Shown here piece by piece: positions 10,359-19,141 of a DNA stretch of 64,000 nucleotides. The translations under genes and the position numbers were made by a program. The DNA is from Paenibacillus sp. OV219 (GTDB taxonomy: Bacteria; Bacillota; Bacilli; Paenibacillales; Paenibacillaceae): the NCBI RefSeq assembly GCF_900110075.1, contig NZ_FOCJ01000009.1, positions 186,001 through 250,000 of the forward strand, written 5' to 3'. The notes under the pieces are model-generated. The model did not search any database. It worked only from the letters and a program-made list of their open reading frames with translations, and had not been told where the DNA came from. The stretch's first letter is position 1. Each line of letters begins with the position of its first letter.

Positions 10359-11153
10359 ATGACGAAGAACAACAACTACCAAATATCCGACAACGGATGG
10401 AAACTCATATGGAACGAAGAGTTCGATGGACCCGAAATAGATTTGACCCGTTGGGATTATGATATTGACGGTCATGGTTGGGGAAATAATGAGCTGCAGT
10501 ACTATACGAGAGAAGCTAGAAACGCTTTTATCGAGGACTCGAAGCTCGTTATCAAAGCGATTAAGGAAGAATATGAAGGCAGTCCTTATACATCGGCTAA
10601 GCTGGTGACAAGGGGCAAAGTGGATTGGCTGTACGGCCGGTTCGAGATTCGCGCCAAGCTTCCTTATGGTCAAGGCATCTGGCCGGCGTTCTGGATGATG
10701 TCGACAGATATGCAAGTACACGGCGATTGGCCGAGCGCAGGTGAAATCGACATTATGGAGATGTGCGGCCACGAGCCGAACAAGGTGCACGGCACGCTGC
10801 ATATGGGCAACCCGCACTTCTATAAAGGCGACTGCTTCACGCTTGCGGAAGGCAAGTTCGCCGATGATTTTCATACCTTTACAATCGACTGGACGCCTAC
10901 GCAAATGCGTTGGTACATCGACGGCGAGCTGTTCTATAAGAGCAGCGAGTGGTATACGCGCGAGATTGAGACGTCCGCAATCGAGCCGTTTCCGGCGCCG
11001 TTCAACAAGCCGTTCTACCTGATGCTCAACCTTGCGGTTGGCGGCAATTGGCCGGGTTATCCGGATGCGACGACAGTGTTCCCGCAGACGCTTGAGGTCG
11101 ACTATATTCGCATCTATCAGCCGGAGGACGGTATTTACGGGCCGGCGATCTAA
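10359..11153 (+). CDS. Glycoside hydrolase family 16 beta-glucanase, cytoplasmic
   Basis: 264 residues covering one GH16 jelly-roll domain. The catalytic signature GEIDIMEMCG gives E129 as nucleophile, D131 as helper and E134 as acid/base. That spacing (ExDxxE) is the laminarinase-type form with the extra residue in the strand. Substrate-strand motifs WNEEFDG (18-24) and GRFEIRAKLPYGQGIWPAFW (93-112) fit beta-1,3- or beta-1,3-1,4-glucanases. There is no signal peptide, so it should act in the cytosol on imported oligosaccharides. The exact bond is not predictable; the GH16 family also includes galactan-degrading enzymes. Confidence 0.88.
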   Translation: MTKNNNYQISDNGWKLIWNEEFDGPEIDLTRWDYDIDGHGWGNNELQYYTREARNAFIEDSKLVIKAIKEEYEGSPYTSAKLVTRGKVDWLYGRFEIRAKLPYGQGIWPAFWMMSTDMQVHGDWPSAGEIDIMEMCGHEPNKVHGTLHMGNPHFYKGDCFTLAEGKFADDFHTFTIDWTPTQMRWYIDGELFYKSSEWYTREIETSAIEPFPAPFNKPFYLMLNLAVGGNWPGYPDATTVFPQTLEVDYIRIYQPEDGIYGPAI

Positions 11154-11197
11154 GCCATATCGAGCAACGAAGATGAAGCAGGGGGACTCACATAACA

Positions 11198-13204
11198 ATG
11201 AAGCAGCCAATTAGCACATATTCCGGTATTCGCACAACGTTAACCCTGCAGCAGCGGGATAATATTCATATTCCTTATCAGAACGGAATTCCCGTTCCTT
11301 CCTTCGACCCTCAAGAGAGGCTGAAGCTGGACCTTGCAGGTTTATGGAATAAGCAGCGCTTCGAAGCCGATCATGATTTCTCAATGGCTGAACGTAACGA
11401 ATGCTGGATCGAACAAGCTAGGGAGACTGCTGGAGGTCGCACGGAAGCGGACTATAACGACTCCGATTGGGAGAAGATCATACTGCCTCGTCCCGAGAAT
11501 GAGTTGAAGGGACTTGAAGCGGCAGGCTCCAGCGAGACGTATGAGAATGGCGTCTGGTATCGCCGAAACTTTAAGCTCGGTGAAGAGTGGAAGGGCAAGG
11601 CGGTTACGCTCCATGCTCTATCGATCAGCTATGTCGCCGATATTTGGGTGAATGGCCTATGGGTTGGCTATCACGAGGGTGGCTTTACTCCGTTTGCGAT
11701 TGATCTCACGAGATACGTCTGCTTTGACAGCGAGAATACGATCGTCATTCGGGTGGACAACCCGCCATGGGGCAGCAGACACGATATTATCCCGGCTACA
11801 GCAGGGACGGACTTTTTCAACTATACCGGCGTTATTCACGATCTCTATTTAAGCGGCAGTACAACTTGCCATATCGCGAGAATGGATGCGGTTCCGCTTG
11901 ATACGGAAGGCAGCGTACGGTTTACTGCAGTGGTGGAAAATCGCTCGGACGCGCCAACAATAGTAGAACTGCAGGGCACATTGTTCGAGGCTGATCAAGA
12001 GGGCGAGGCGTTCTTGAACTCTCCATATGCTTCGCGGATTAAAGGCACGAGGGCAGCTTGGGACGGCGAGCTGTCCACATCGCTCTTGCTTCAGCCAAGA
12101 GAGTCAAGAGCCGTTGTCCTTCATGCCCTCGTACAGGATCCGAAGCTGTGGGCATTCTGGCAGCCGAATCTTTACGTGGCGGAATTCACGCTGAAGATCG
12201 GCGAGGAAGAAGAGCTCGATTGCTTCCATACGCAGTTCGGCATTCGAACGGTCACCACAGAGGGCACGGATATTCTACTAAATGGCCGTGCGGTCTTCTT
12301 GGCAGGTATTGCCCGTCATGAGGAGTGGCCGGATACGGGCCGTACGGCAACATGGGACCGCATTCGCGATGACCTTCTGCAAATGCGCTCCGAGCTCCAT
12401 GTCAATTACGTGCGTACAGCGCATTACCCGAACCACGTATTTACTGCGATGCTGCTAGACCGGCTCGGACTTGTGACGGCAAGTGAAATTCCGCTGTGGC
12501 AGTTCACACGGGAGCATTTTGCCATTCAAGAAGAGAAACGGCTCAGCGACCAAATGTGGAGGGAGATGGTGTTCTCCCAGTACAACCGCCCTTCGGTTCT
12601 GATGTGGAGCACACAGAACGAGTCGGTTGAGGTCGAGCTGCGCACCGTTTACAATATACGGCTTGTCCATGATTTGAAGACCTGCTATCCGGACGGAAGA
12701 TTGACAACGCAAAGCGCGGCGGCCGATCAGCCTGGCGCGCACGATCCTTCAATGGAGCCGCTGGATGTGGCAAGCTGGACGATGTACTTCGGTATTTTTC
12801 ATGGGGGAACGTATTACGAAGGAACGAAGCAGTTTCTTGAAGACGCTCACCGTTTATGGCCGAACAAGCCGATCGTCAATACCGAGTACGGCCACTGGTC
12901 AGGCGAGAATGAGGTTGTATCTGACACTCAAATTGAGACCTACAGGGAGACGCTAAAAGCGCTCATGGAATATGCGGTTATTAAGCCGGACGGCACGAGA
13001 AATAATAGTGGGTTCGTAGCTGGCATTGATTACTGGATCATGTATGATTGGTATGTGAACCACAACAATTGGATCGATACGTTCGGTATCTATCATATGG
13101 ATCGGAAGACGATCAAGCCCGTTGGGGAGCTGATTAGGGCCGATTACCGGATGTTTACGGAGCATGAAGGCGGGTTCGTCAAAAAAGGTACAAGCGAGTA
13201 CTAG
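11198..13204 (+). CDS. Glycoside hydrolase family 2 enzyme
   Basis: 668 residues with the GH2 order. An N-terminal sugar-binding jelly roll (~95-215: NGVWYRRNFKL, ISYVADIWVNGLWVGYHEGG) is followed by an immunoglobulin-like domain (~220-350) and a TIM barrel (~355-640). The acid/base glutamate is in MWSTQNES and the nucleophile glutamate in NTEYGHWSG, the positions expected for beta-galactosidase/beta-glucuronidase relatives. There is no signal peptide. It lies 44 bases after the GH16 gene and 15 before the first DUF4091 gene, so it probably trims oligosaccharides made or imported by the same locus. Substrate specificity is unknown. Confidence 0.88.
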   Translation: MKQPISTYSGIRTTLTLQQRDNIHIPYQNGIPVPSFDPQERLKLDLAGLWNKQRFEADHDFSMAERNECWIEQARETAGGRTEADYNDSDWEKIILPRPENELKGLEAAGSSETYENGVWYRRNFKLGEEWKGKAVTLHALSISYVADIWVNGLWVGYHEGGFTPFAIDLTRYVCFDSENTIVIRVDNPPWGSRHDIIPATAGTDFFNYTGVIHDLYLSGSTTCHIARMDAVPLDTEGSVRFTAVVENRSDAPTIVELQGTLFEADQEGEAFLNSPYASRIKGTRAAWDGELSTSLLLQPRESRAVVLHALVQDPKLWAFWQPNLYVAEFTLKIGEEEELDCFHTQFGIRTVTTEGTDILLNGRAVFLAGIARHEEWPDTGRTATWDRIRDDLLQMRSELHVNYVRTAHYPNHVFTAMLLDRLGLVTASEIPLWQFTREHFAIQEEKRLSDQMWREMVFSQYNRPSVLMWSTQNESVEVELRTVYNIRLVHDLKTCYPDGRLTTQSAAADQPGAHDPSMEPLDVASWTMYFGIFHGGTYYEGTKQFLEDAHRLWPNKPIVNTEYGHWSGENEVVSDTQIETYRETLKALMEYAVIKPDGTRNNSGFVAGIDYWIMYDWYVNHNNWIDTFGIYHMDRKTIKPVGELIRADYRMFTEHEGGFVKKGTSEY

Positions 13205-13219
13205 GAGGAAGCAGCGATA

Positions 13220-14806
13220 ATGAAGTACGAAGTTTTCGGCATGAATGAGTGGCTTTACCCGGATAGTATCGTGAAGGACAGCGGCGCTGGGGCGATCAAG
13301 TTAAATACGGCGAGAGGGAGCTACGCGGCTTGCCAGATTTTAATCAATGACGCTGCACCGAACGCGCCGATTCGTTGCGAATTTATCCGCTCGACAAGCA
13401 GTGTGTTTCTGCGTCAACCGGAATACTACCAACTAATTGATATTTTCGTCGAGAAAAATACGGGACCAGTCAGCTTCTGTGTGCAAGAAGGCGAGTCGGC
13501 GGAAGGCTACACGACAAGACAAGCTCCTTTCCGCGTCTATGAAGCTTTGCAGCCGCTTGTAGAAGGTACGGTTTCGCGCGCTGCTACAGAAGCACTTTAC
13601 ATATGCTGGGACATTCCGGTGGACGCTGCTGAGGGCAGTTATTCGGGGGAATTGTCCATTACGATTGGTGAAGACAATTGTCTTATTCCTGTAGATATTG
13701 AAGTATTCGCTGCCGTCGTGTCTGAGAAGGAGACGCTTGCGGTTACGAATTGGTTCAGCCTGCCGAATATGGCGAAGCGCTATAACGTGGAGCTGTGGTC
13801 GGAAGAGCATTGGTCGATGATCGAGAAATACGGCCGTTTGATGCGCCGCGCGCGTCAGACGCATTTCTGGGTGCCGATGGATGCGATTCAGGTAACTCTG
13901 GTTGGCGAGGATCAATATGCGTTTAACTTCGAACGGACTGAGCGGTTGATTCAGCTTTACCTCGGACTTGGATTTACACATATCGAAGGCGGCTTGGTCG
14001 CTGGACGCAAAGACTTCTGGGGCTCCGAATTCCACATCTTCAATACATGGAACGGCGGTGAAGCGCTTAAAGCGATCGCGGCTGAAGGCTATACTTACTT
14101 GTCACAGTTTCTGCCAGCATGGCGCTCGTTCTTGGAACAGCATGGCTGGCTCGATATTCTCGTGCAGCATGTTGCCGATGAGCCGACGGAAAACAGCGTA
14201 AAGGAGTACCGTATTCTGTCCGGGATGGTGCGTAAGTTTATGCCGGGAGTTCCGCTGCTGGAAGCGGTGGAGACGTATGATCTGTCAGGCGCGGTCGATA
14301 TTCTCGTTCCGAAGAACATCTACTATCAGGAGAATCAGGAGCAATTCGAGAAGCTAAGATCACTCGGGGACAAGCTCTGGTACTATACATGCTGCATCCC
14401 AGGCGGCACTTGGATGAACCGGTTGTGGGACATGCCGTTGCTGCGGTCGCGTTACCTGCACTGGGGCAACTATAAATATGATTTGGAAGGGTTCCTGCAC
14501 TGGGGACTTAACTTCTGCGACGATGATAAGGACCCGCTCAATCAGACCGATATTTTCTTCCCGCCGGGTGACACGCACTGTACGTACCCAGGGGAGAACG
14601 GTCCGCTTGGAAGCATGAGACTTGAGGCGATGCGAGCAGGCGTCGAGGATTACGAGCTGTTGAAGCAGCTGGCTGCGAAGAACAAAGCTTTGGCTGACGA
14701 GCTGACAGACTCTTGCTTGATGAGCTTTAATCAGGCGAATGAGGACCCGGTTCATTTTGACGAAGTTCATCGCAAGCTGCTGGAAGCTGTATCGGAGGGG
14801 GCATAG
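13220..14806 (+). CDS. DUF4091 domain protein, first paralogue
   Basis: 528 residues, start 15 bases after the GH2 stop behind AGGAGGAAGC. The C-terminal half holds the DUF4091 region (LWYYTCCIPGGTWMNRLWDM, DLEGFLHWGLNFC, YPGENGPLGSMRLEAMRAG). The middle looks like a barrel (LGFTHIEGGLVAGRKDFWGSE; VQHVADEPTE). The N-terminal 150 residues look like a beta domain. DUF4091 proteins are glycoside-hydrolase-like and common in polysaccharide loci, but I know no assigned reaction for this member. The D-E in HVADEPTE and the acidic residues near HWG are candidates for the active site. It is paralogous to the next gene. Confidence 0.82.
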   Translation: MKYEVFGMNEWLYPDSIVKDSGAGAIKLNTARGSYAACQILINDAAPNAPIRCEFIRSTSSVFLRQPEYYQLIDIFVEKNTGPVSFCVQEGESAEGYTTRQAPFRVYEALQPLVEGTVSRAATEALYICWDIPVDAAEGSYSGELSITIGEDNCLIPVDIEVFAAVVSEKETLAVTNWFSLPNMAKRYNVELWSEEHWSMIEKYGRLMRRARQTHFWVPMDAIQVTLVGEDQYAFNFERTERLIQLYLGLGFTHIEGGLVAGRKDFWGSEFHIFNTWNGGEALKAIAAEGYTYLSQFLPAWRSFLEQHGWLDILVQHVADEPTENSVKEYRILSGMVRKFMPGVPLLEAVETYDLSGAVDILVPKNIYYQENQEQFEKLRSLGDKLWYYTCCIPGGTWMNRLWDMPLLRSRYLHWGNYKYDLEGFLHWGLNFCDDDKDPLNQTDIFFPPGDTHCTYPGENGPLGSMRLEAMRAGVEDYELLKQLAAKNKALADELTDSCLMSFNQANEDPVHFDEVHRKLLEAVSEGA

Positions 14807-14808
14807 AA

Positions 14809-16584
14809 ATGTCGGAACAAAAGGTGAAATTCGAGACGAGATGCCTCCATTCACTTGTGAAGGTGTTCGCTGATGAGGAGCTGCAAGAGGCGACGTATGA
14901 GAGCGGATCTGCGCTGAGAGGCGAGTTTTATTCGTTCCAGGTGGCATACCGAACTGCATCATATATGAAAAATATTCGTGTGAGCGTGAAGTCGGGGCTA
15001 GCAGATTCGAAGGTTATAGTGAAAAGTGTCGGTCTCGCTCCTTCTGAGCTGCCGAACTATAATGATCCGGACGACTATCTGCTTCGTACGACGCCGGGCT
15101 TGTATCCAGATCCGCTTTATCCGGTCGAGGCCGGAAGCGGTGTCGTCCATGCGCTGCCGAATCAGTGGCGGTCGGTATGGGTGACGGTTCAGATTGCTAG
15201 TGAAACGCCGGCGGGTGTCTATCCTGTGGAGATTTTTTTTGCTGATGAGAGCGAGGAAGTTCTGGGCTCTGGTCTATTCCAGCTGGAGGTTATCGGCGCT
15301 GAGCTACCTGAGCAGCAGCTGGTGCATACCGAGTGGTTCTACCTCGACTGCCTTGCTAGCTGGTATAAGGTGGAGACGTTCTCCGAAGCCCACTTTGAGA
15401 TCATTGAGAAGTATGTGGCGCATTACGTGGAGTCCGGCATGAACATGATTCTGACGCCGTTGTTCTCTCCGCCGCTTGAGCTTGATTATGGCAAATACCG
15501 TCCGACGGTGCAGCTTGTTGGCGTGAAGTGCTCAGGCGGCACGTATTCGTTCGACTTCTCACTGCTGGAGCGCTTTGTCGAGATGTGCTTACGGAATGGC
15601 GTGAAGCATTTTGAGTTCTCGCATTTGTTCACACAGTGGGGGGCGAAGCATGCGCCGAAGATTTTCGCTGAGGTGGATGGGACGGGCACGGAGCAGGTAT
15701 TTGGATGGGAGACAGATGCTGAAGGCGAAGCGTATCAGAGCTTCTTGACGCAGTTTATTCCGCAGCTGGTCCAGTTTATTAAGGAGCATGGCCTTGAGCG
15801 GAGCTGCTATTTCCATCTGTCGGATGAGCCGGGTACATGGTGCCTAGATTCATATACAAGCGCGAGCAACACCGTTCGTTCGTTACTGAATGATGAATTT
15901 CCGATTATCGATGCGCTATCTGAGTATGATTTCTACAAGCGTGGCCTGCTGACGCATCCGGTCGTTTCTACAGAGCACATCCATACGTATATCGAGAACA
16001 AAGCTGACAATTTGTGGGCGTATTACTGCTGCTGCGAGTACAAGCATAACGAATCGAATCGGTTCTTCAACATGCCGTCGGCTCGCAATCGGATCATCGG
16101 CGTTCAGTTGTACAAATATGATATCCAAGGCTTCTTGCATTGGGGCTATAATCACTGGTATTCGCAGCGTTCGCGGCGGGAGATTAATCCGTATCAGGTG
16201 ACGGATGCCGACATGGGGTTCCCGTCGGGGGATGCATTCCTTGTCTATCCAGGCGAGGACGGTCCGATTGATTCAATCCGTCTTGTGGTGCTGCGTGAAG
16301 CACTGCAGGATGTTCGGGCGCTTCGTCTCCTCGAAAGCTTGACGAGCAAGCAGGAAGTGATTGCGCTTCTGGAAGCGGGATTGAGCGAGCCGATTACGTT
16401 CCGCCAGTATGAGCGGGGTAGTGCGTGGATGCTTGCGACGCGCGAGCGGGTGAACCGCCGGATTGCGGAGTGCGTTGCTGAGTGGGGGCAAGGGCAAGGG
16501 CAAGGGCAAGGGCAAGGGCAAGAGCAAGAGCAAGAGCAAGAGCGGGAGAGGGATAACGTGCAGGGGCGTGGTCTGCCATGCTGA
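14809..16584 (+). CDS. DUF4091 domain protein, second paralogue, with Gly/Gln-Glu repeat tail
   Basis: 591 residues starting 2 bases after its paralogue. It shares the same blocks: YFHLSDEPGTW (barrel), LWAYYCCCEYKHNESNRFFN, DIQGFLHWGYNHWYSQ and FLVYPGEDGPIDSIRL. Pairwise resemblance is domain-wide but not close, so the duplication is old or the two were recruited separately. The last ~30 residues are a low-complexity tail, alternating Gly-Gln then Gln-Glu, encoded by a hexanucleotide repeat. The next gene starts inside its last codons (7-base overlap). A glycosidase-like intracellular enzyme is the best guess. Confidence 0.82.
   Translation: MSEQKVKFETRCLHSLVKVFADEELQEATYESGSALRGEFYSFQVAYRTASYMKNIRVSVKSGLADSKVIVKSVGLAPSELPNYNDPDDYLLRTTPGLYPDPLYPVEAGSGVVHALPNQWRSVWVTVQIASETPAGVYPVEIFFADESEEVLGSGLFQLEVIGAELPEQQLVHTEWFYLDCLASWYKVETFSEAHFEIIEKYVAHYVESGMNMILTPLFSPPLELDYGKYRPTVQLVGVKCSGGTYSFDFSLLERFVEMCLRNGVKHFEFSHLFTQWGAKHAPKIFAEVDGTGTEQVFGWETDAEGEAYQSFLTQFIPQLVQFIKEHGLERSCYFHLSDEPGTWCLDSYTSASNTVRSLLNDEFPIIDALSEYDFYKRGLLTHPVVSTEHIHTYIENKADNLWAYYCCCEYKHNESNRFFNMPSARNRIIGVQLYKYDIQGFLHWGYNHWYSQRSRREINPYQVTDADMGFPSGDAFLVYPGEDGPIDSIRLVVLREALQDVRALRLLESLTSKQEVIALLEAGLSEPITFRQYERGSAWMLATRERVNRRIAECVAEWGQGQGQGQGQGQEQEQEQERERDNVQGRGLPC
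16484..16543 (+). repeat. Hexanucleotide tandem repeat GGGCAA/GAGCAA
   Basis: About ten copies of a 6-base unit, first GGGCAA then GAGCAA, inside the 3' end of the second DUF4091 gene. Each unit adds two residues (Gly-Gln or Glu-Gln), so slippage changes tail length but not the frame. Confidence 0.9.
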
Positions 16585-18446
16585 AGCTGACAGAATGGCA
16601 GGAGACGCTGCTGTATCATCCGGTGGTACCGTGCGGTCCTGTGCCAACCGTCTGCGATGGTGAGGGCATTTATCCGTATGAGAGCTTCTGCGAGACGGCG
16701 GAGCGCCCAGTGCTGCGCAAGTTTCGGATGATGGCAATCGAGAATGACTGGATGAAAGTGACGGTCTGTCCCGATCTAGGCGGCAAAATCCATTCTATCT
16801 TCCTGAAAGCGAGCAGCAAGGAGATTCTGTTCGACGCAGGCGCAGTGCGGCCAGTGCGGATCCTTCCGCGTATGGCGTTCATCAGCGGCGGCATTGAGGT
16901 GAGCTTCCCGATCGCACATACACCTGTGCAGGTAGAGGTTGTTCATGCGGAGGCGCGGCAAATCGGTGATCGTCTCTATATCTGGTGCGGCGAGCGCGAA
17001 GTGCGCTATGGCATGCATTGGACGGTCGAGTATTCACTTGGCGAGCACGACCGTTATTTGACGCAGCGGGCGACGTTCGTGAACAAGACCTCGGAGGCGC
17101 ATTCTTGGATGTCTTGGTCCAATGCGGCACTTCCCGCGCGAGCAGACTCGCAGTTTCATTTTCCTGCTGGTCGTGTGCTGCGGCATGCGGATATTCTTGA
17201 AGAGATCGAGTGGTCTCGTGAGCGTGGGTATACGCTTTCGGACTTCGACCGGATGCAGGGCTTCTTTTGGAAGTCAACCGATTGCAATGCGTTCGGCATG
17301 TACACGCCAAGCCTCAGCAGCGGACTGTACCATATTGCCGATCCGGCGGAGACGCCAGGCATAAAGCTGTGGCTATACGGCCTCGGCAAGCACGAGGATT
17401 GGGCGCACTCGACGGCGATCCGCCGGGAGAGCTATGTGGAAATTCAAGCAGGTCCGCTGCTGGAGCAAGCGGACAATAATATGCTGCAGCCGGGTGCGCG
17501 GCATATGCATACGGAGTTCTGGATCCCGAGCGCGGAGCCGCTGGAGATCCGGGAGTTTGAGCTGCCGGCGCCGCAGCTGATACCAATCGAAGAGGTTCCT
17601 CTCTTCGATTTGGTACCGCGCAGCGGAACGGCGCCTTGGCTCGTGCTTGCGGCGGCATACGCTAGCCGCGATGCTAGCGCGCTTGCGGCTCCGCCGGCGG
17701 CCGAGGATTGCGTCTGGCCGCCGCCTTTCATGGAGCAGCTAGGCGAAGCGCTGCTCTGGGCCGCGGAAACGGGATGCGCTGGAGCGTGCGATGGCGCAGG
17801 AGCAGGAGAAGGAGCAGGAGCAGGAGCAGGCACTGGAGCAGACGCAGACGCTGGCAGTGGCGGTGCAATCGCTTCCGCTGCTGGCGGAGAGCGCGAGCAG
17901 CTGTGGCGGTATTACTACGCCGTCTGGCTGGCGGGGCGAGGCTTGCTCGACGAGGCCATTGCTGCGCTTGCGGCGGTCGAGCTGGACTGCGGATATGCGC
18001 TGCTCGGTCGACTGCTGCGCGTGTGCAGGCGGGATTACGCAGGCTCGCGCGCTGCATACGCGAGTATTCGCTCGGCGGCGTGGAGCCTGCATCCGCAGCT
18101 TTTCTTCGAACGGGATGTGACGCTCGCGCAATTCGGAGCGGGAGCGCTTGAGGAGCGCGAGCACTGGTTCGCGCAAGTCGATTCGCTTCAGGATGACGCG
18201 CTGGTGGAGCGGAGAGCGAGCTTCCTGCTGGACCGCGGCGGCGTCGCTGAAGCGAAAACGATCCTTGATCGCCATGCCTTCGGCAAGGTGCATCAACGGT
18301 ACGACCGCTCGCAGCTATGGCAGCGAGTTGCCGCAGTGACTGGCGAGTTGGCCGGCGGAGCGAGCGAAGAAGTGCTCGCACGCCTCGGCGAGGATGACCT
18401 TGCCGTCTATGGCGCGTATCGCGTGTCGGAGCAGAAGCAGGAGTAG
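16578..18446 (+). CDS. DUF5107 domain protein
   Basis: 622 residues, ATG overlapping the end of the DUF4091 gene. The N-terminal ~320 residues form a galactose-mutarotase-like beta-sandwich as in DUF5107 (VTVCPDLGGKIHSIFLK, YGMHWTVEYSLGEHDRYLTQ, TEAHSWMSWSNAALP-type region, PGIKLWLYGLGKHEDW). After an Ala/Gly/Asp low-complexity linker (~405-435) comes a helical, TPR-like half (YYYAVWLAGRGLLDEAIAAL, LLDRGGVAEAKTIL). DUF5107 proteins accompany carbohydrate loci, and the sandwich suggests sugar binding or epimerisation. It is the last gene of the first locus; no terminator follows directly. Confidence 0.8.
   Translation: MLKLTEWQETLLYHPVVPCGPVPTVCDGEGIYPYESFCETAERPVLRKFRMMAIENDWMKVTVCPDLGGKIHSIFLKASSKEILFDAGAVRPVRILPRMAFISGGIEVSFPIAHTPVQVEVVHAEARQIGDRLYIWCGEREVRYGMHWTVEYSLGEHDRYLTQRATFVNKTSEAHSWMSWSNAALPARADSQFHFPAGRVLRHADILEEIEWSRERGYTLSDFDRMQGFFWKSTDCNAFGMYTPSLSSGLYHIADPAETPGIKLWLYGLGKHEDWAHSTAIRRESYVEIQAGPLLEQADNNMLQPGARHMHTEFWIPSAEPLEIREFELPAPQLIPIEEVPLFDLVPRSGTAPWLVLAAAYASRDASALAAPPAAEDCVWPPPFMEQLGEALLWAAETGCAGACDGAGAGEGAGAGAGTGADADAGSGGAIASAAGGEREQLWRYYYAVWLAGRGLLDEAIAALAAVELDCGYALLGRLLRVCRRDYAGSRAAYASIRSAAWSLHPQLFFERDVTLAQFGAGALEEREHWFAQVDSLQDDALVERRASFLLDRGGVAEAKTILDRHAFGKVHQRYDRSQLWQRVAAVTGELAGGASEEVLARLGEDDLAVYGAYRVSEQKQE
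17793..17862 (+). repeat. GGAGCA-type in-frame tandem repeat
   Basis: A purine-rich run of degenerate GGAGCA/GGAGAA units encoding an Ala/Gly/Glu linker between the sandwich and the helical half of the DUF5107 protein. The unit is a multiple of three, so the frame is preserved. Confidence 0.8.
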
Positions 18447-18466
18447 CTCTGCAGCTTGGTGGCGAA

Positions 18467-18675
18467 GATGCTGAGAGTACCAAATACGATCTCTCGCAGC
18501 TAGGAAATGTGCGAAATAGCTGCTGAGAGTGCCAAAATGGATCTCTCGTCAGCTAAAGTAGCTGGAAAGATAGGCTCTACGATGCTGAGAGTACCAATAC
18601 GATCTCTCGCAGCTAGAAATGTGCGAAATAGCTGCTGAGAGTGCCAAAATGGATCTCTCGTCAGCTAAAGTAGCT
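18467..18675 (+). repeat. Two ~96-bp direct repeats with internal hairpins
   Basis: Copy one is 18467-18563 and copy two 18581-18675, separated by 17 bases and differing by two one-base deletions. Each begins GATGCTGAGAGTACCAA and ends TCAGCTAAAGTAGCT. Each contains two imperfect stem-loops of GCTGAGAG...CTCTCG(T)CAGC. A further GATCTCTCAGC lies just after copy two. No frame is maintained, so this is not protein coding. It occupies most of the gap after the DUF5107 gene. Confidence 0.88.
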
Positions 18676-18789
18676 TTGATCTCTCAGCGTGGGCTGCTAT
18701 GCTCAAGCAGCCTAAATGAGTCGTATAGCGCTTAATTGCGCGTATATCGCCCATGTTCCAAATTCTAACGCCTCTCAGCAACGCTATCT

Positions 18790-18945
18790 GGGTGCATTTC
18801 ACCTCGAAATGTACGCTTTACTTATAATAGCGTCACCAATCCGCAAGCCGATCCGATCTCCAGTCGCAATAGTTATCCAACCCGTCTCCTTCGATAAGCT
18901 TCTGCTTACGTTTATCGTAATTGCGCTTCTAGCCGGTTTACTCGG
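18790..18945 (-). pseudogene. Decayed duplicate of the 3' end of the neighbouring methyltransferase gene
   Basis: Read on the minus strand, this stretch gives KRKQKLIEGDGLDNYCDWRSD, close to NAKQPSQAELDSYCDWKSH near the end of the methyltransferase at 19141-19938. Beyond it is a decayed form of that gene's terminator: GTGCATTTCACCTCGAAATGTACGC against GTGCATTTCACCTTTGAAATGCACGC, quoted here as half-arms. About 20 bases are missing relative to the intact copy and the frame is broken upstream. It is therefore read as an old partial tandem duplication, not a gene. Confidence 0.55.
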
Positions 18946-19093
18946 AGGCTTAGGTGCCGTAAAGATCAAAACTACGGACACGGCGTATTCGAAGCTATTT
19001 ACCGATTATGGCTCCGTCGGCATAGGCGATCTGAGCGATATTGCTGCTGCTTGCGATGAACAAATCGGCCAGCGGGCTATAAGCAACGCTACA

Positions 19094-19141
19094 ACACAAA
19101 AAAGCGTGCATTTCACCTTTGAAATGCACGCTTTTTTGTGT
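19094..19141. terminator. Bidirectional Rho-independent terminator
   Basis: A perfect 22-base stem, ACACAAAAAAGCGTGCATTTCA paired to its complement around a CCTT loop, with A-runs on one side and T-runs on the other. It lies directly after the methyltransferase stop on the minus strand and can also stop plus-strand transcription from the first locus. Confidence 0.93.

Noticed and set aside
10161..11210. Minus-strand frame of 349 codons over the GH16 gene
   Set aside because: The GH16 catalytic motif on the plus strand decides the coding frame; the opposite frame shows no domain.
16484..16543. CRISPR-like tandem repeat
   Set aside because: The unit is 6 bases without spacers and is in frame inside a gene.
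17728..18483. Minus-strand Arg/Ala-rich frames opposite the DUF5107 gene
   Set aside because: They come from the GC-rich repeat region and show only low-complexity sequence.
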